Program-made: the position numbers and the translations under genes
The notes under the pieces: generated by a model
Told to the model about the DNA's origin: nothing
Database searches by the model: none
What the model saw: only the letters and a program-made list of their open reading frames with translations
Source of the DNA: Fragum whitleyi
Lineage: Eukaryota > Mollusca > Bivalvia > Cardiida > Cardiidae
Direction of reading: 5' to 3'
Length of the DNA: 64,000 nucleotides
NCBI GenBank assembly: GCA_948146395.1
Contig: OX411543.1
Coordinates: 51,254,017 to 51,318,016, forward strand
Part shown: positions 36,201 to 48,200 of the stretch, piece by piece
How the letters are laid out: each line of letters opens with the position of its first letter
How positions within the stretch are numbered: the stretch's first letter is position 1

Positions 36201-39200
36201 TGGAATTGTGTCATAAGTCTTGTATATATTTTACAGAGATGTTTTCCCATGCATGTATTATCGCTTCCAAAGTTGGTTTGGGCTGTTGATATTTACTGCC
36301 TGAGGTTGAATATCCCTTTTTAATCGTAGCCAAATATTTTCGATTATGTTTAGATCTGGGGACTGTGCTGGCTATTCTGTGCTATTTATATTGTTATTTT
36401 CTTTGAATTGTTTAACAGTATGGGCCCTGTGAACGGGGGCATTGTCATCCATTAACACATAAGTTTCGTTGCCAAAGTGCTGAGCAATGACAGGCCACAA
36501 ATTGTTGTCTAATATATCAATGTATTTCGTAGCATTAATATTACCTTCCACATGTGTTAAAGTTCCCACACTATTGTAACATATGCAACCCCAGACCATT
36601 GAACTCACACGCCTATGAGATCTAGGACAGACCAAATGGGGTTTGTTCTTTTCGTCCTCCTTTCTCCAAATGTATACTCTGCTGTTGGAGTCTATTACTA
36701 TCTGGGATTCCTCACTGAATATCCATTTCTTCCACTCGTCATCCACAGTCCAATCTCTTCGCTCATTGCACCACAATATTCTCTTTTTTCTTGTTGACCT
36801 CCCTGACAACTACCAGCTTCTTTATTGCTCTCCGTTTAAACCCCAAATCACCAATTTTTCTACCCACAGTCTTTGTACAGAAAGAGTATTCTTGACCCTC
36901 ATTCAACATGGAAGTTACATCCTGTAATGATTTTCTTCTATTAGTTTTCACTGTCCTTGAAAGTAATGTTTCATCTCTTTTGGTAAACAAACACTTCCTA
37001 CCTCTTCCAGTTCTATTTTCTATACACCCATGTTGTTTATTTTTCTTGATGATACTCTGAATGGTAGGCCTGGGAATGTTGAACATTTCTGCCAATTTGT
37101 ATTGAGAATGACCCTCTAAATGACATTCTACAATCAGATTTCTGATTTCATTGCTAATTTCTTTCCGATTGGTATCCATATTTTCATTCTATTTGTATTC
37201 CATTTCCAATAACCATGACATCATCAAAAGTGTGATGATTTCATCAGCAAAGAATTATCTGTCACATGATACTAAAATTGTCACATGATAAATTTCCAAT
37301 AATGTGTATTTTTAGATGATAACCTTGAAGGGTAATAACTCAGTAATAGATTTTAAGTAGGTGGATGAACAATTATGTCCCATGACTGTATTTGATGACC
37401 TCAGTTTACAAACAACTTCTGTGTTTCGGAATAACTTGAATCCATAAATCTTTGAAATTTGTCTCAATTTAACGCAAAGATGTAGGTCATATTATAAATA
37501 GAATATCAAATTTGTGCTCATAGAATACAGAATTTATTAAACTCGGCATCTATAAACTGATAAAGAAATCGACGAAGCCTCATTTTTTAGCTCCACTGGC
37601 TGAAAGCCACTGGGGCTATTGTCATGGCGTTGTGTCCGTCGTGCGTCCGTCCATGCGTCCGTGCGTCCGGTCGTAAACTTTTTCTTTAAAAATCTTCTCC
37701 TCAGAAACTACTGGATGGATTTCAACCAAACTTCACAGAAATGATCCTTGGGTCACCCTCTTTCAAAGTTGTTCAAGAAATTTTGATCCAATGAAAAACA
37801 TGGATTTAATGGGCGTGGCTAATTTCCAAATATGGTAAAAAGTGAGTTTTCTCAGATTCTAATAAATGGATAACAATGAAATTTTACATGAATAATCCCT
37901 GGGTGACCCTTTATCAGTCTTCAAAAAATTATTGTTATCGGATGAAAAAAGTGCATTTTATGGGCGGAGGTCATTTCTCTATATGTTATGTAGTGGAAAC
38001 TTTGAAAATCATTTTCTCAGAATATCTCTGATAGATATCAACCAAATTTCACTGGAATGATCCTTGAGTGACCCTTTATCAGTCTACCAAAAATTATTGT
38101 GATTGGATGATAAATATGTATTTTATGTGCGGAGGTCATTTCTCTAAATGTCATATAGTGGAAACTTTGAAAATCATTTTCTCAGAATCTAGATGACAGA
38201 TATCAACCAAATTTCACTGAAATGATCCTGGAGTGACCCTTTATCAGTCTACCAAAAAATATTGTGATTGGATGATAAATATGTATTTTATGTGCGGAGG
38301 TCATTTCTCTATATGTCATATAGTGGAAACTTTGAAAATCATTTTCTCAGAATCTAGATGACAGATATCAACCAAATTTCACTGAAATGATCCTGGAGTG
38401 ACCCTTTATCAGTCTACCAAAAATTATTGTGATTGGACGAAAAATATGTATTTTATGTTCGGAGGTCATTTCTCTATATGTCATATAGTGGAAACTTTGA
38501 AAATCATTTTCTCAGAATCTAAATGACAGATATCAACCAAATTTCACTGAAATGATCCTTGAATGACCCTTTATCAGTCTACCAAAAATTGTTGTGATTG
38601 GACGAAAAATATGTATTTTATGGGCGGAGGTCATTTTTCAAAAAGTGATACATTGGAAACTTTAAAAATGATTTTATCAGATTGAAACTGATGGATATCA
38701 ATGAAACATTTTGGTATGATCTTTTGGTGACCCATTAATATGCAGCCAAAAATTATTTTGATTGGATGAAAAATATGTCTTTTATGGGCGGAGGTCATTT
38801 CTCTATATATGTTAAATAGTTGAAACTTTGAAAATCATTTTCAACATCAGTAGAACTCAAAATGTTTAAAGATCTAGTCAAAACTTTGATTTGCTTTAAT
38901 TTACAAGAATATCAAGCCTGTGGAGCGACTCAAGCCATTCATGGCTTTCTAGTATTTGTTTATAGATCACTCGTTTTATAATTTTGGTATTCAATGACCA
39001 CTCATTCATTCAATCCTCTAAATCTTGTTTTACTGTTAGTTGAATGATCATGCTTTACAAGTGATTGATATAAATGAAAATCATACTTTCCATTTCTTTC
39101 AGATTTTGATGATTCTGTAAAAGCCTCTCCAGACAAGAAGGCAGAGATAACAATCTGGGAAATAATTACAATTGTGACATCTGCAGTTGCCATAGTAATT

Positions 39201-42200
39201 GTGGTATTTGGACTTGTAAAGATCTACAAGAAGGGACTTATATCAGCTAACCACACTTATATCTATCTGACGGCTTGTCTTATTGGATGCTTTCTATTGT
39301 GTATTTCATTAACAATTGGGGCCTTCTTAAACATATTCAGGACATACTGCACGAAAACTTGGCATCTGTGTTTCTATTTTGAAGTAGTCAAATCTTCTCT
39401 GTCAGAATGGATTGGAGTTTGTTTGATACTAAGCATGGGTGACTTGTTGTATAGTTTGGTTAGATTAACAGAAAATTCTATGGATGACTTATTCTCGCAA
39501 AGAATTTTTTCAAATATCTTGACTGTAGCTTCTGCAGTTGTTCTTGTAGTAATTAACTCCATGACAGAACACAGTTTTGATGACTTTCCAAAAACAGTTA
39601 GCTGTTGTTCAAAGCAAACTGTTTTCTTGAATCATTTGAATTTCTGGGCTTATCTAGAAATGACTGTCAAATCAATGATAGTTATTATTATGCTGTCACT
39701 CATCATGGGTGTCACTATAGCAATTAAGCACAAACTAAAGACAGAAGGATCAGTCGAATCATCTGTGAATGGAAGTAAGAGTGGTAATGAATCAGGTGAA
39801 AGTGGTGAAGACACTGACTTTCAGTCTTTTGGTGACACTTTGAATCGTCAAGGCAGCAGGAAAAACAGACTTGATGATGTTGGTATTGATAATATTGGTT
39901 TTGTACCCGACATGGACATTGTATCGTCTAACCACTGGGATCCTGTGTCCTGCTCTCTCAGCCAGATGGACTTGGCAAGGCGCTACAGCCACACTACAAC
40001 AATGGACACGTTTGTACAGCTTTGTAAGCGTTGTTTTATGAAAAGTTACACAAATTAATCAAGGATTCAGTGCAAGTCTGTATTAAGTGTCTATACAATG
40101 TATTATAGACACTTTAAGTCAGTCTTTCACGGAACAAGGTCCCTGGTTTGATCTCCGACGGCGGCACTTATTCTCTCTGACTATTTGTTTCTCAACAATG
40201 GGTTTTTAATCGTAGACCTATGTGAGATAGCAGCATGAGGCTAGGAAAGGGTGTGATGGTTGAGAGAAATACCAGGTAACCATAGTTAGGTGCTCCAGCT
40301 GCCGCGGTATAACTGAAAAATGTAAAGAAACTCCATTCAATCAATCAAATTTCACTGAACAATTGATTTGTAGGCTAAATATATCCTTGTAAAAATCTCA
40401 AGTAACAATTTCGTTGATATGAAAGGGCAGCAGAACTGATAGTTGGTTATTGCTTTGCCATATTTTGTATAGGCATACTGTTTTAACATTATGTATCTGT
40501 CCATATGTTCCAATGTTTGATGTTACAAAATGCCAAATATTTGACCAAAGGTTTTTTCTAATAGATGCTCACTTAAAATGCCAAGATCAAGGTCTTGAAA
40601 AGGGAACTGTGATTACTTAACAGTGTTGTCACTTAACCGTGAGCATAGAAGAAAGTCAAGTACAAAATTCATCCAAAAATATTGCCTTTGCAAGAAAAAT
40701 TGGTCATTCTGGGCTGAACTCATTATAATCTTGGTTATGTTAAAATATTTTAGTAGAACAAAATGTCACGAAAATTACACAAGCGGTTGATGAACAGAGG
40801 CACCATCAAATCTTATAAAAGCAGTTTTGATTGGCTAAATCTGCACAGTCCAGCAGAGAACCTTACTTTAATACCCCTAAAACTGTTAGAATTAAAATGG
40901 AAATACTGATATCAAAATGAGAATCTATTTACATGTACATTAAAGTCAACACTCAAACATTTTTCTTTAAATTGATAAAAACTTTTGTAAATGAAAACAC
41001 TGGTTGTTCTCTTAGGTTAAGCAGCCATATTCTTGAATTATGACATCATATAGCTGTGCAACTTCAGATGGCGCACAGCCTTGCCCAAAATGAGTGTGCA
41101 TCAACTTTGTCAAATATTACCCCTACTTTGGACATTAGTGTTCCTTGAAACTTTTTTGTTTTCCTTTGAAAATTGCTATGTATTGGTTTTGTAATATTTC
41201 ATTGGGTTTACATGAAACCCCTGTTACTACAACTTGATTATGGATATACCAAGGAAGTTTTGGATTCATTATTTTTCTTCATAAATTTGCTGACAATATT
41301 TTCTTACTGGTTATTGAATAGTTTTTCATGTAAAATATATATTGACCTCTTGCAAGATTTTAACTTTAGTTACTTTACTTTTGTGTCAAATTTAAATCAA
41401 GATAATTTGCCAAACTAAGAAGTGACCTGTCATGCAAAATGGGACAATCTGGGCAGTGCTTAAAGAGTTGAATCAAGTCACGGAATATTTAGGCTGAGGA
41501 GGGTCAAAACTTTCCCAACTTACCTGATGTTCTGAATCGAGAATGACCATTCTCAATCCATATAAAAGAATTTTGGAAATGTCACATTTTGTGATATCTG
41601 ATTGACCTTTGATGAACTCAGTCTATTTTTTCCAAATTTTTATATTTTCAAATACCAAGATGGCCCATTTTCATGTTAGTGGTCACAAATAAACAAAGAT
41701 ATAGATTTAAAGAATAATTCATATCTTACCAAAATGTTTTTTTATCTACTTTCAGCCCCATCACACAGACAGAAGCTTTCTGTTGCTAGTTTAGATTGTG
41801 ACCACATTCTGTATGCCCTTGAAAATTTCTTTATGATTGATCCAGCTAAAATTCAACCTAACATGAGAGCAAGACTGTCCAATGCTGAACAGTCTGAAAG
41901 ACTGATAGATGAAGAAACAAGCTTCAGTAAAATACCTAGACGTAGATTAATGAGTATGCCTGCAAGTATCAAGTTGAGGTCTAAATATTCAAAAAAAGGT
42001 GATGATAATCAGTCACTTCAAGAAGAGGATAAAGATGTAGAGAATGGACCCAATGGAAAAACATTAAAGGATATGAAGAAGAAAAGAAGAGATATCATGA
42101 TGAATAAGTCAAAATCTGTTGATGGAATAATTGAAGAGCAAGAAATCATTGAAGATAGTGCCCCTTCTTTTGCAATTGAAGTAGAAATTCATGAAGAAAA

Positions 42201-45200
42201 TAAAAATCCATCTGAAAATATTAAGCAGAAACAAAATGTGATGTCATCAGATGCATTCAGATTGGAAACAAATGATTGTAGCAGTAATTCTGTTGAAGAG
42301 GTCAATATACAGAAAATTGAATGTAAGTCAGATGTCCATATTGGTGAGGTGACTCTTGGTTCAGAAAAAGTTGAAGCTGAAGAGGACAATTCAGAAATCA
42401 AAGCTATTAATGCAGAAATGGAAAATATCTTAGATCTGGAAAAAGATTTTGATCTGTTACAACTACCATCCGATGCTAAACAACAAGAAGAAAATAGACC
42501 AGACATGCCAGATGAAACACAATTTAAAAAAAGATCAAATTCTAAGATGGTAATTAATGACAGTGGTATGGACAAACGTAAAAGGCAGACAAAAGCAGCA
42601 GAGGAAGTTGAGGATACTGACATAGAAAAACTTGATGTGGAAGATACCTCTATCAGTAAAAAGATAAGAATAGAACATCTGTCATTCAAAGACTTAATAA
42701 AACTGATGGGGAAAACAACTTATAATATTGTGATTTTGTGTCTTGTATATATAATTCTTGCTTGTGTTTCCTCATGCTATGCTGTCATGGTCATTTATGG
42801 AGGCATGGAAAATGTCACTAATGAAAAGAACAACTTATTTGAGAATATTTCAGATATTGGGCAGGTTGTTATTGTAACTTGCTTTGTAATTGTATTTAAA
42901 GTTAGGTTAAGATTATATCAAAACAGAACAAGGAAATAAATAATTTCAAGAATTCATTTCAACAAATGTCAAATTTGTTATGATACATAATGTAAGGTAA
43001 AAGATAATAACTTTTTTTTAAAATGAAAATTTGAAGCTCTTTTGACTAAAGATTTGGATTTATTAGTGTTAATACAAGAAAATGGTTATCAACAACTCAC
43101 TTACCCAAAATTCCTTAATTCATTTATGATTGAAATTTTTAAGCTCACCTGAGCACAATGTGCTCAAGAGAAGCTGTAGGATAACCATGAGTTTGCCACA
43201 TGCTGTTTGTCATGTGTTGCCCATAGTCAAATTTCTATAAACTTCTTTTCTTCTTGAACACCTTGGCCAATTTGAATGAAATTGACCCATTTCTAAATTC
43301 TGATTGGATGATCTGGCATGGTGGGCCCTTCTTTCATTATGAATCTTTGAACAGAGCAGGATCTTTTCTCACTAGGAAATCTTTCAACAACATCTACTAT
43401 ACCAATGGACAAATTTCAATGAAACTTTGTCAGAACGTTCCTTTGTCGACCCTTTTTTAAAAATTATTTACCAAATTCTGATTGGGCCATAAATATTGGT
43501 GTGGCAGGGCAGGGATTATTTCACTTTGAAATCTTTCAAAAACGTCTCCTTAAAACTAGGCCAATTTTAATCAACCTTTGCCAGAATATTACTTGAATGA
43601 TATCCACTGGACCTATTTAATTTTATTCTGATCCTCTTGTTTAAATTGAGAAAAATAATACTATTTTGCTTAAAGTCAACCTTTTAATGTCACTAAGTTA
43701 TGTTGATTGATCAGGGCAAGTAAATTGTTTTATTGATGTCTGTATGTCCATCTACCGATTTTTCTGTGACACCTAAAGACTGAGGTCAGATCTTTTTGTA
43801 TAAGGAAAGTTTTTTTGTGACATCTAGATCTACATTTTTTTCAAGCCAAATTTCAGTACAGTATATGTATAACTGGGAAAAAAAGTCAACACATGAATTT
43901 GGATAGATGCTTAGTTAACTCTTCTCTTGTTGTTCGTGAATTTTTTTGCTGTATTCAAGAGAGAGTTCAGCCTGACACTTAGTACAGTCTTGCACTGAAC
44001 CTTTGAAAGATTTGGTAGGCAGAATAGACTAAATTTGTTTGTTCAAATGAGGATAAACACAGTTTTCTACAATCTTGCATTTATATCAAGGAGGCTGGAG
44101 CACCTAACAATGGATTCCTTGTATTTCTCGAGTGGTGTTCTGAATAGGTCAAATTTTAAAAATTAGCTTGTCATGAAAATAGCTAATACATTTTATGGAT
44201 GTATTTCAAAAGCACTTGCACAATTATTCTTCATCATGAGAAGATGTGCTATTTGAAAGAAAAATTTTCTAGATATTTCAAGGTCACAATTGAAGGTCAA
44301 ATATTAAAATATGATTTGTTCAGAGCATAGATCCTACCTTTATGAATGGATTTCAAAATGATTTTGGACATTCTTATCTATCTTGTTGAATAGATTTATT
44401 ATTTGATAGAAATTTTCATATAACACCAAGGTCAAGGGCAAGGGCACAGCTCAATGTCAAATGCTATACAAATCAGATGTATTCAGAGATATGGCCAAAT
44501 TTTTAGCCCCGCCGGGACGAAACTCTCAGAAGAGCTATTGTCATACCCTCGGATGTCGGATGTTGGTGTCAGCATCGGTGTCGGTGTCCACATTTGGTTA
44601 AAGTTTTTTATTTCTATCAATATCCTAGAAGCTTTATATTTTAAATAAACACTCATTAGGGTTTAGGCTTTCATTTAAGACAAGCACCCATGTCAAACTG
44701 ATTTTGAGACAGTGACCTGGACCCTTGTAAAATAAACTTTAACCCCAAAAAACTTAACCCAAAAAACTTTAACTTTTCTTATATTTTCTGAATGCTTTAC
44801 CTAGGGACACCATTACTTCATATTTGTTCTCACCAGGTGATAGGCTTTCATCAGAGACCAAGCTCCATGACATTTCGACCTTGACCTTTTATGAACTGAG
44901 AAAAACTTTAACCAAAGACTTCAACCAAAAAACTTTAACCTTGCTTATATTTTGAGTGATTTTACCTAGAGACATCATTACTTTATATATGCCACACTAG
45001 GTGATAGGCTTTCACTGGTTATCAAGGTCCTTGACATTTTGACCTTGACCTTTTATGGACTTAGAAAAACTTTAACCAAAAACTTTAACCAAATAACTTA
45101 AATCTTGCTTATATTTTTGAATGATTTTACCTAGGGACATTTTTTCTTCATATACACACTTACTAGGTGATAAGCTTTCACTGGTTACCAAGGTCTTTGT

Positions 45201-48200
45201 CATTTTGACCTTGACCTTTTATTGGCTTAGAAAATTTAAACTAAAAAACTTTAACCAAAAACTTTAACCTTGCTTATATTTTCTGATTGTTTTACTTAGG
45301 GACATCATTTCTTCATTTACACACTCACTAGGTGATAGTCTTTCACCAGAGACCAAGCTCCTTAACCTTTTGACCTTGACCTTGACTTTTTTTTGACTTG
45401 ACCTTGCTTATATTTTCAGAGTTCTTTTTACCTAGGGGCGTCATAACCTTGTACACAAACTCACCAGGTGATAGGCTTTCACCAGTAACCAAGGTCCTTG
45501 ACATTTTGACCTTGACCTTTTATGTACTTATGAAAACTTTAACAAAAAACTTAAACCTTGCTGATATTTTCTGAGAGCTTATACCTATGGTCATTATACC
45601 ATTATTTCTTTCTTATTTCTATATCAGACTGATATATATTACATCATGAACTTTAACAAAAAATATTGACCTTGAACTTAGATCTTTGGTCAGGTGCTGT
45701 TTGTGACAAGCAACAGTTTGGGCAAGCTACGTTGTAAGCTGACAACTCTTGTAGTAGGCTTGACAGCAGTTGACCTGTGACAACCACCTTGTTTGATAAA
45801 TAGATTCCTACAAAATTCTGATAAACTAGTACTTTTGGTCGTACTTTTGGTCATCAGGCTAGAAAGGGGATATTATCTTTTTCTTTATAATGTGTATTTC
45901 TTCTTTATTAGCTCACCTGAGCACATCGAACCAGAATGTCCCTTTGGTGACCCTTTTCAAAAATTATTTGCGAAATTTAGATTGGCCCATAAATATGGGT
46001 GTGGCAGGGTGGGGCTTATTTTGAGCCCGAAATCTTTGAATGACATCTCCTCCTGAACCATTGGGCCGATTTCAATGAAACTTAATCAGAATGTCCTTTG
46101 GGTGACCCTCTCAAAAGTTGTTCTCAAAATTTTGATTGGTCCGAAAATATGGGCATGGCAGGGTGGAGCTTATTTTGAGCCCTATATCTTTGAAAGACAT
46201 CTCTTCCTGAACCAATGGTTTGATTTCAATGAAACATTACAAGAATGCTCCTTGGATGACCCTTTTCAAAAATTGTTAGGGAAATTCTGATTGTCCAATA
46301 GATATGTGTGTGGCGGGGGGGGGGGGGGGGGGGCGGGAGAGGGGGGGGCTTATTTTGAGCCCAAAATTTTTGAAAGGCATCACCTCCTGAACCACTGGGG
46401 TCATTTCAATGAAACTTTACCAGAATGTTCCTTTTATGACCCTCTTCAAAATTATTTTGCAAAATTTTTATTTGCCCATAAAAATGGGTATAGCAGGGTG
46501 GGCCTTATTTTTAGTTGCCTCTGTAAAGAATTGGTGGGCAGGGTCTATTTTCACTTTAAATACTTGGAATAACATCTCTTCAAGAATAAGGCAAATGTGA
46601 ATGAAACTTTGTCAGAAAGTTACTTGGATGGGTTCCATTGGACCAATATAATTCAGGTGAGCGGTTTAGGGCCATTTTGACCCTCTTGTTCAGATTACAA
46701 TGGATTCATTATTTTTCAACCAGGAATTAAATTTAATTGGAATTTGAAAGTAAAACTTTAGGATTAAACATTAAGGATACTATTATTTATTTCATGCTAT
46801 TATTGTAAGTAATTCTTTGCTATTATTGTCAATAAAAATGTTAATTGTAAAACTTGATGCTTGCTCCTTTTTAGCTCACCTGAGCACATCGTGCTCAAGG
46901 TGAGCTTTTGTGATCATTGAATGTCCGTCGTGTGTCATGCGTCATGTGTCGTGCGTCGTGTGTCGTGCGTCGTCCGGCGTCAACAATCTTAGTGTTTACA
47001 CTCTAGAGGCCACAAATATTTTACAATCCTTATGAAACTTGGTCAGATTGTTGGCCAGGTCACAAGGATGAACCCTATTGAAAATGGGAAGGATCCATGC
47101 CATATCAAGGGAAAAGGGGCCTTAAGGACAATTTTCTTGTTTACACTCTAGAGGCCACAAATATGGCCCAATCTTCATGAGACTTGGACAGATTGTTTGT
47201 CAGGTCACATGGATGAACCCTATTGAAAATGGGAAGGATCCATGCCATATCAAGGGAAAAGGGGCCTTAAGGACAATTTTCTTGTTTACACTCTAGAGGC
47301 CACAAATATGGCCCAATCTTCATGAGACTTGGACAGATTGTTTGTCAGGTCACATGGATGAACCCTATTGAAAATGGGAAGGATCCATGCCATATCAAGG
47401 GAAAAGGGGCCTTAAAGACAATTTTCTTGTTTACACTCTAGAGGCCACAAATATGGCCCAATCTTCATGAAACTGGGTCAGAATGTTGGCCAGGTCACAA
47501 GGATGAAGCCTTTTAAAAATAGAAAGGATCCATACCATATCACAGGAAGAGGGGTCTTAATGGCAAATTTTTCTTGTTTATACTCTAGAGGCCACAAATA
47601 TGTCTGAATCTTCATGAAACTTGGTCAGAATGTTGGCCAGGTCACAAGAATGAACTGTATGGAATATGGGAAGGATCTATACCATATCATGGTAAAAGGG
47701 ACCTTGATGACAATTTTCTTGTTCACACTCTAGAGGCCACAAATATGGCCCAATCTCCAAGGAACTTGATCAGAATGTTGGCCAGGTCTCAAGGATGAAC
47801 CCTTTTGAAAATGGGAAGGATACATGTCATATAATGGGAAAAGGGGCCTGACAATGTATGTGTACACTCTAGTCTCTAGAGGCCACAAATTTGGTTCAAT
47901 AGTCATGAAACTTGGGCAGAATGTTGTCCAGGTCACATGAAACTGGTTTAGAAAAGGCTAGAAACATATGTAGGGATCATAGGAAAAGAATAATGTCTTT
48001 CTTTGAATAATCTAATGGTCATTTTATGATCTTTAAAGCATTCAATTTAGCTAAGGGAGGACTCAGAGACGAAGGTGAGCGATATAGGACCATCATGGTC
48101 CTCTTGTTTTGTTACTCTTGGACTGTAAAACTATACCTTTGGTTTCTATTTTGTGTGATATTACTTTAAGCTAAATGAGTGAGCTCTAGCAGTTGTGTGT

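Larger units (their letters stand above)
36042..37388 (-). mobile_element. Tc1-type DNA transposon, degenerate
   Basis: 1347 bp flanked by TA. Perfect 26-bp inverted ends at 36042-36067 and 37363-37388 (starting CAGTCATGGGACATAA). Encodes a broken DD34E transposase on the minus strand. Sits in intron 1 of the seven-helix gene. Confidence 0.92.

Noticed and set aside
41173..41418. 81-codon hydrophobic frame as an extra exon of the seven-helix gene
   Set aside because: The join 40023 to 41756 is already in phase, and this frame lacks flanking splice sites that I could support.
42189..42689. 166-codon Ser/Leu-rich minus-strand frame
   Set aside because: Antisense shadow of the Glu/Ser-rich loop of the seven-helix gene.
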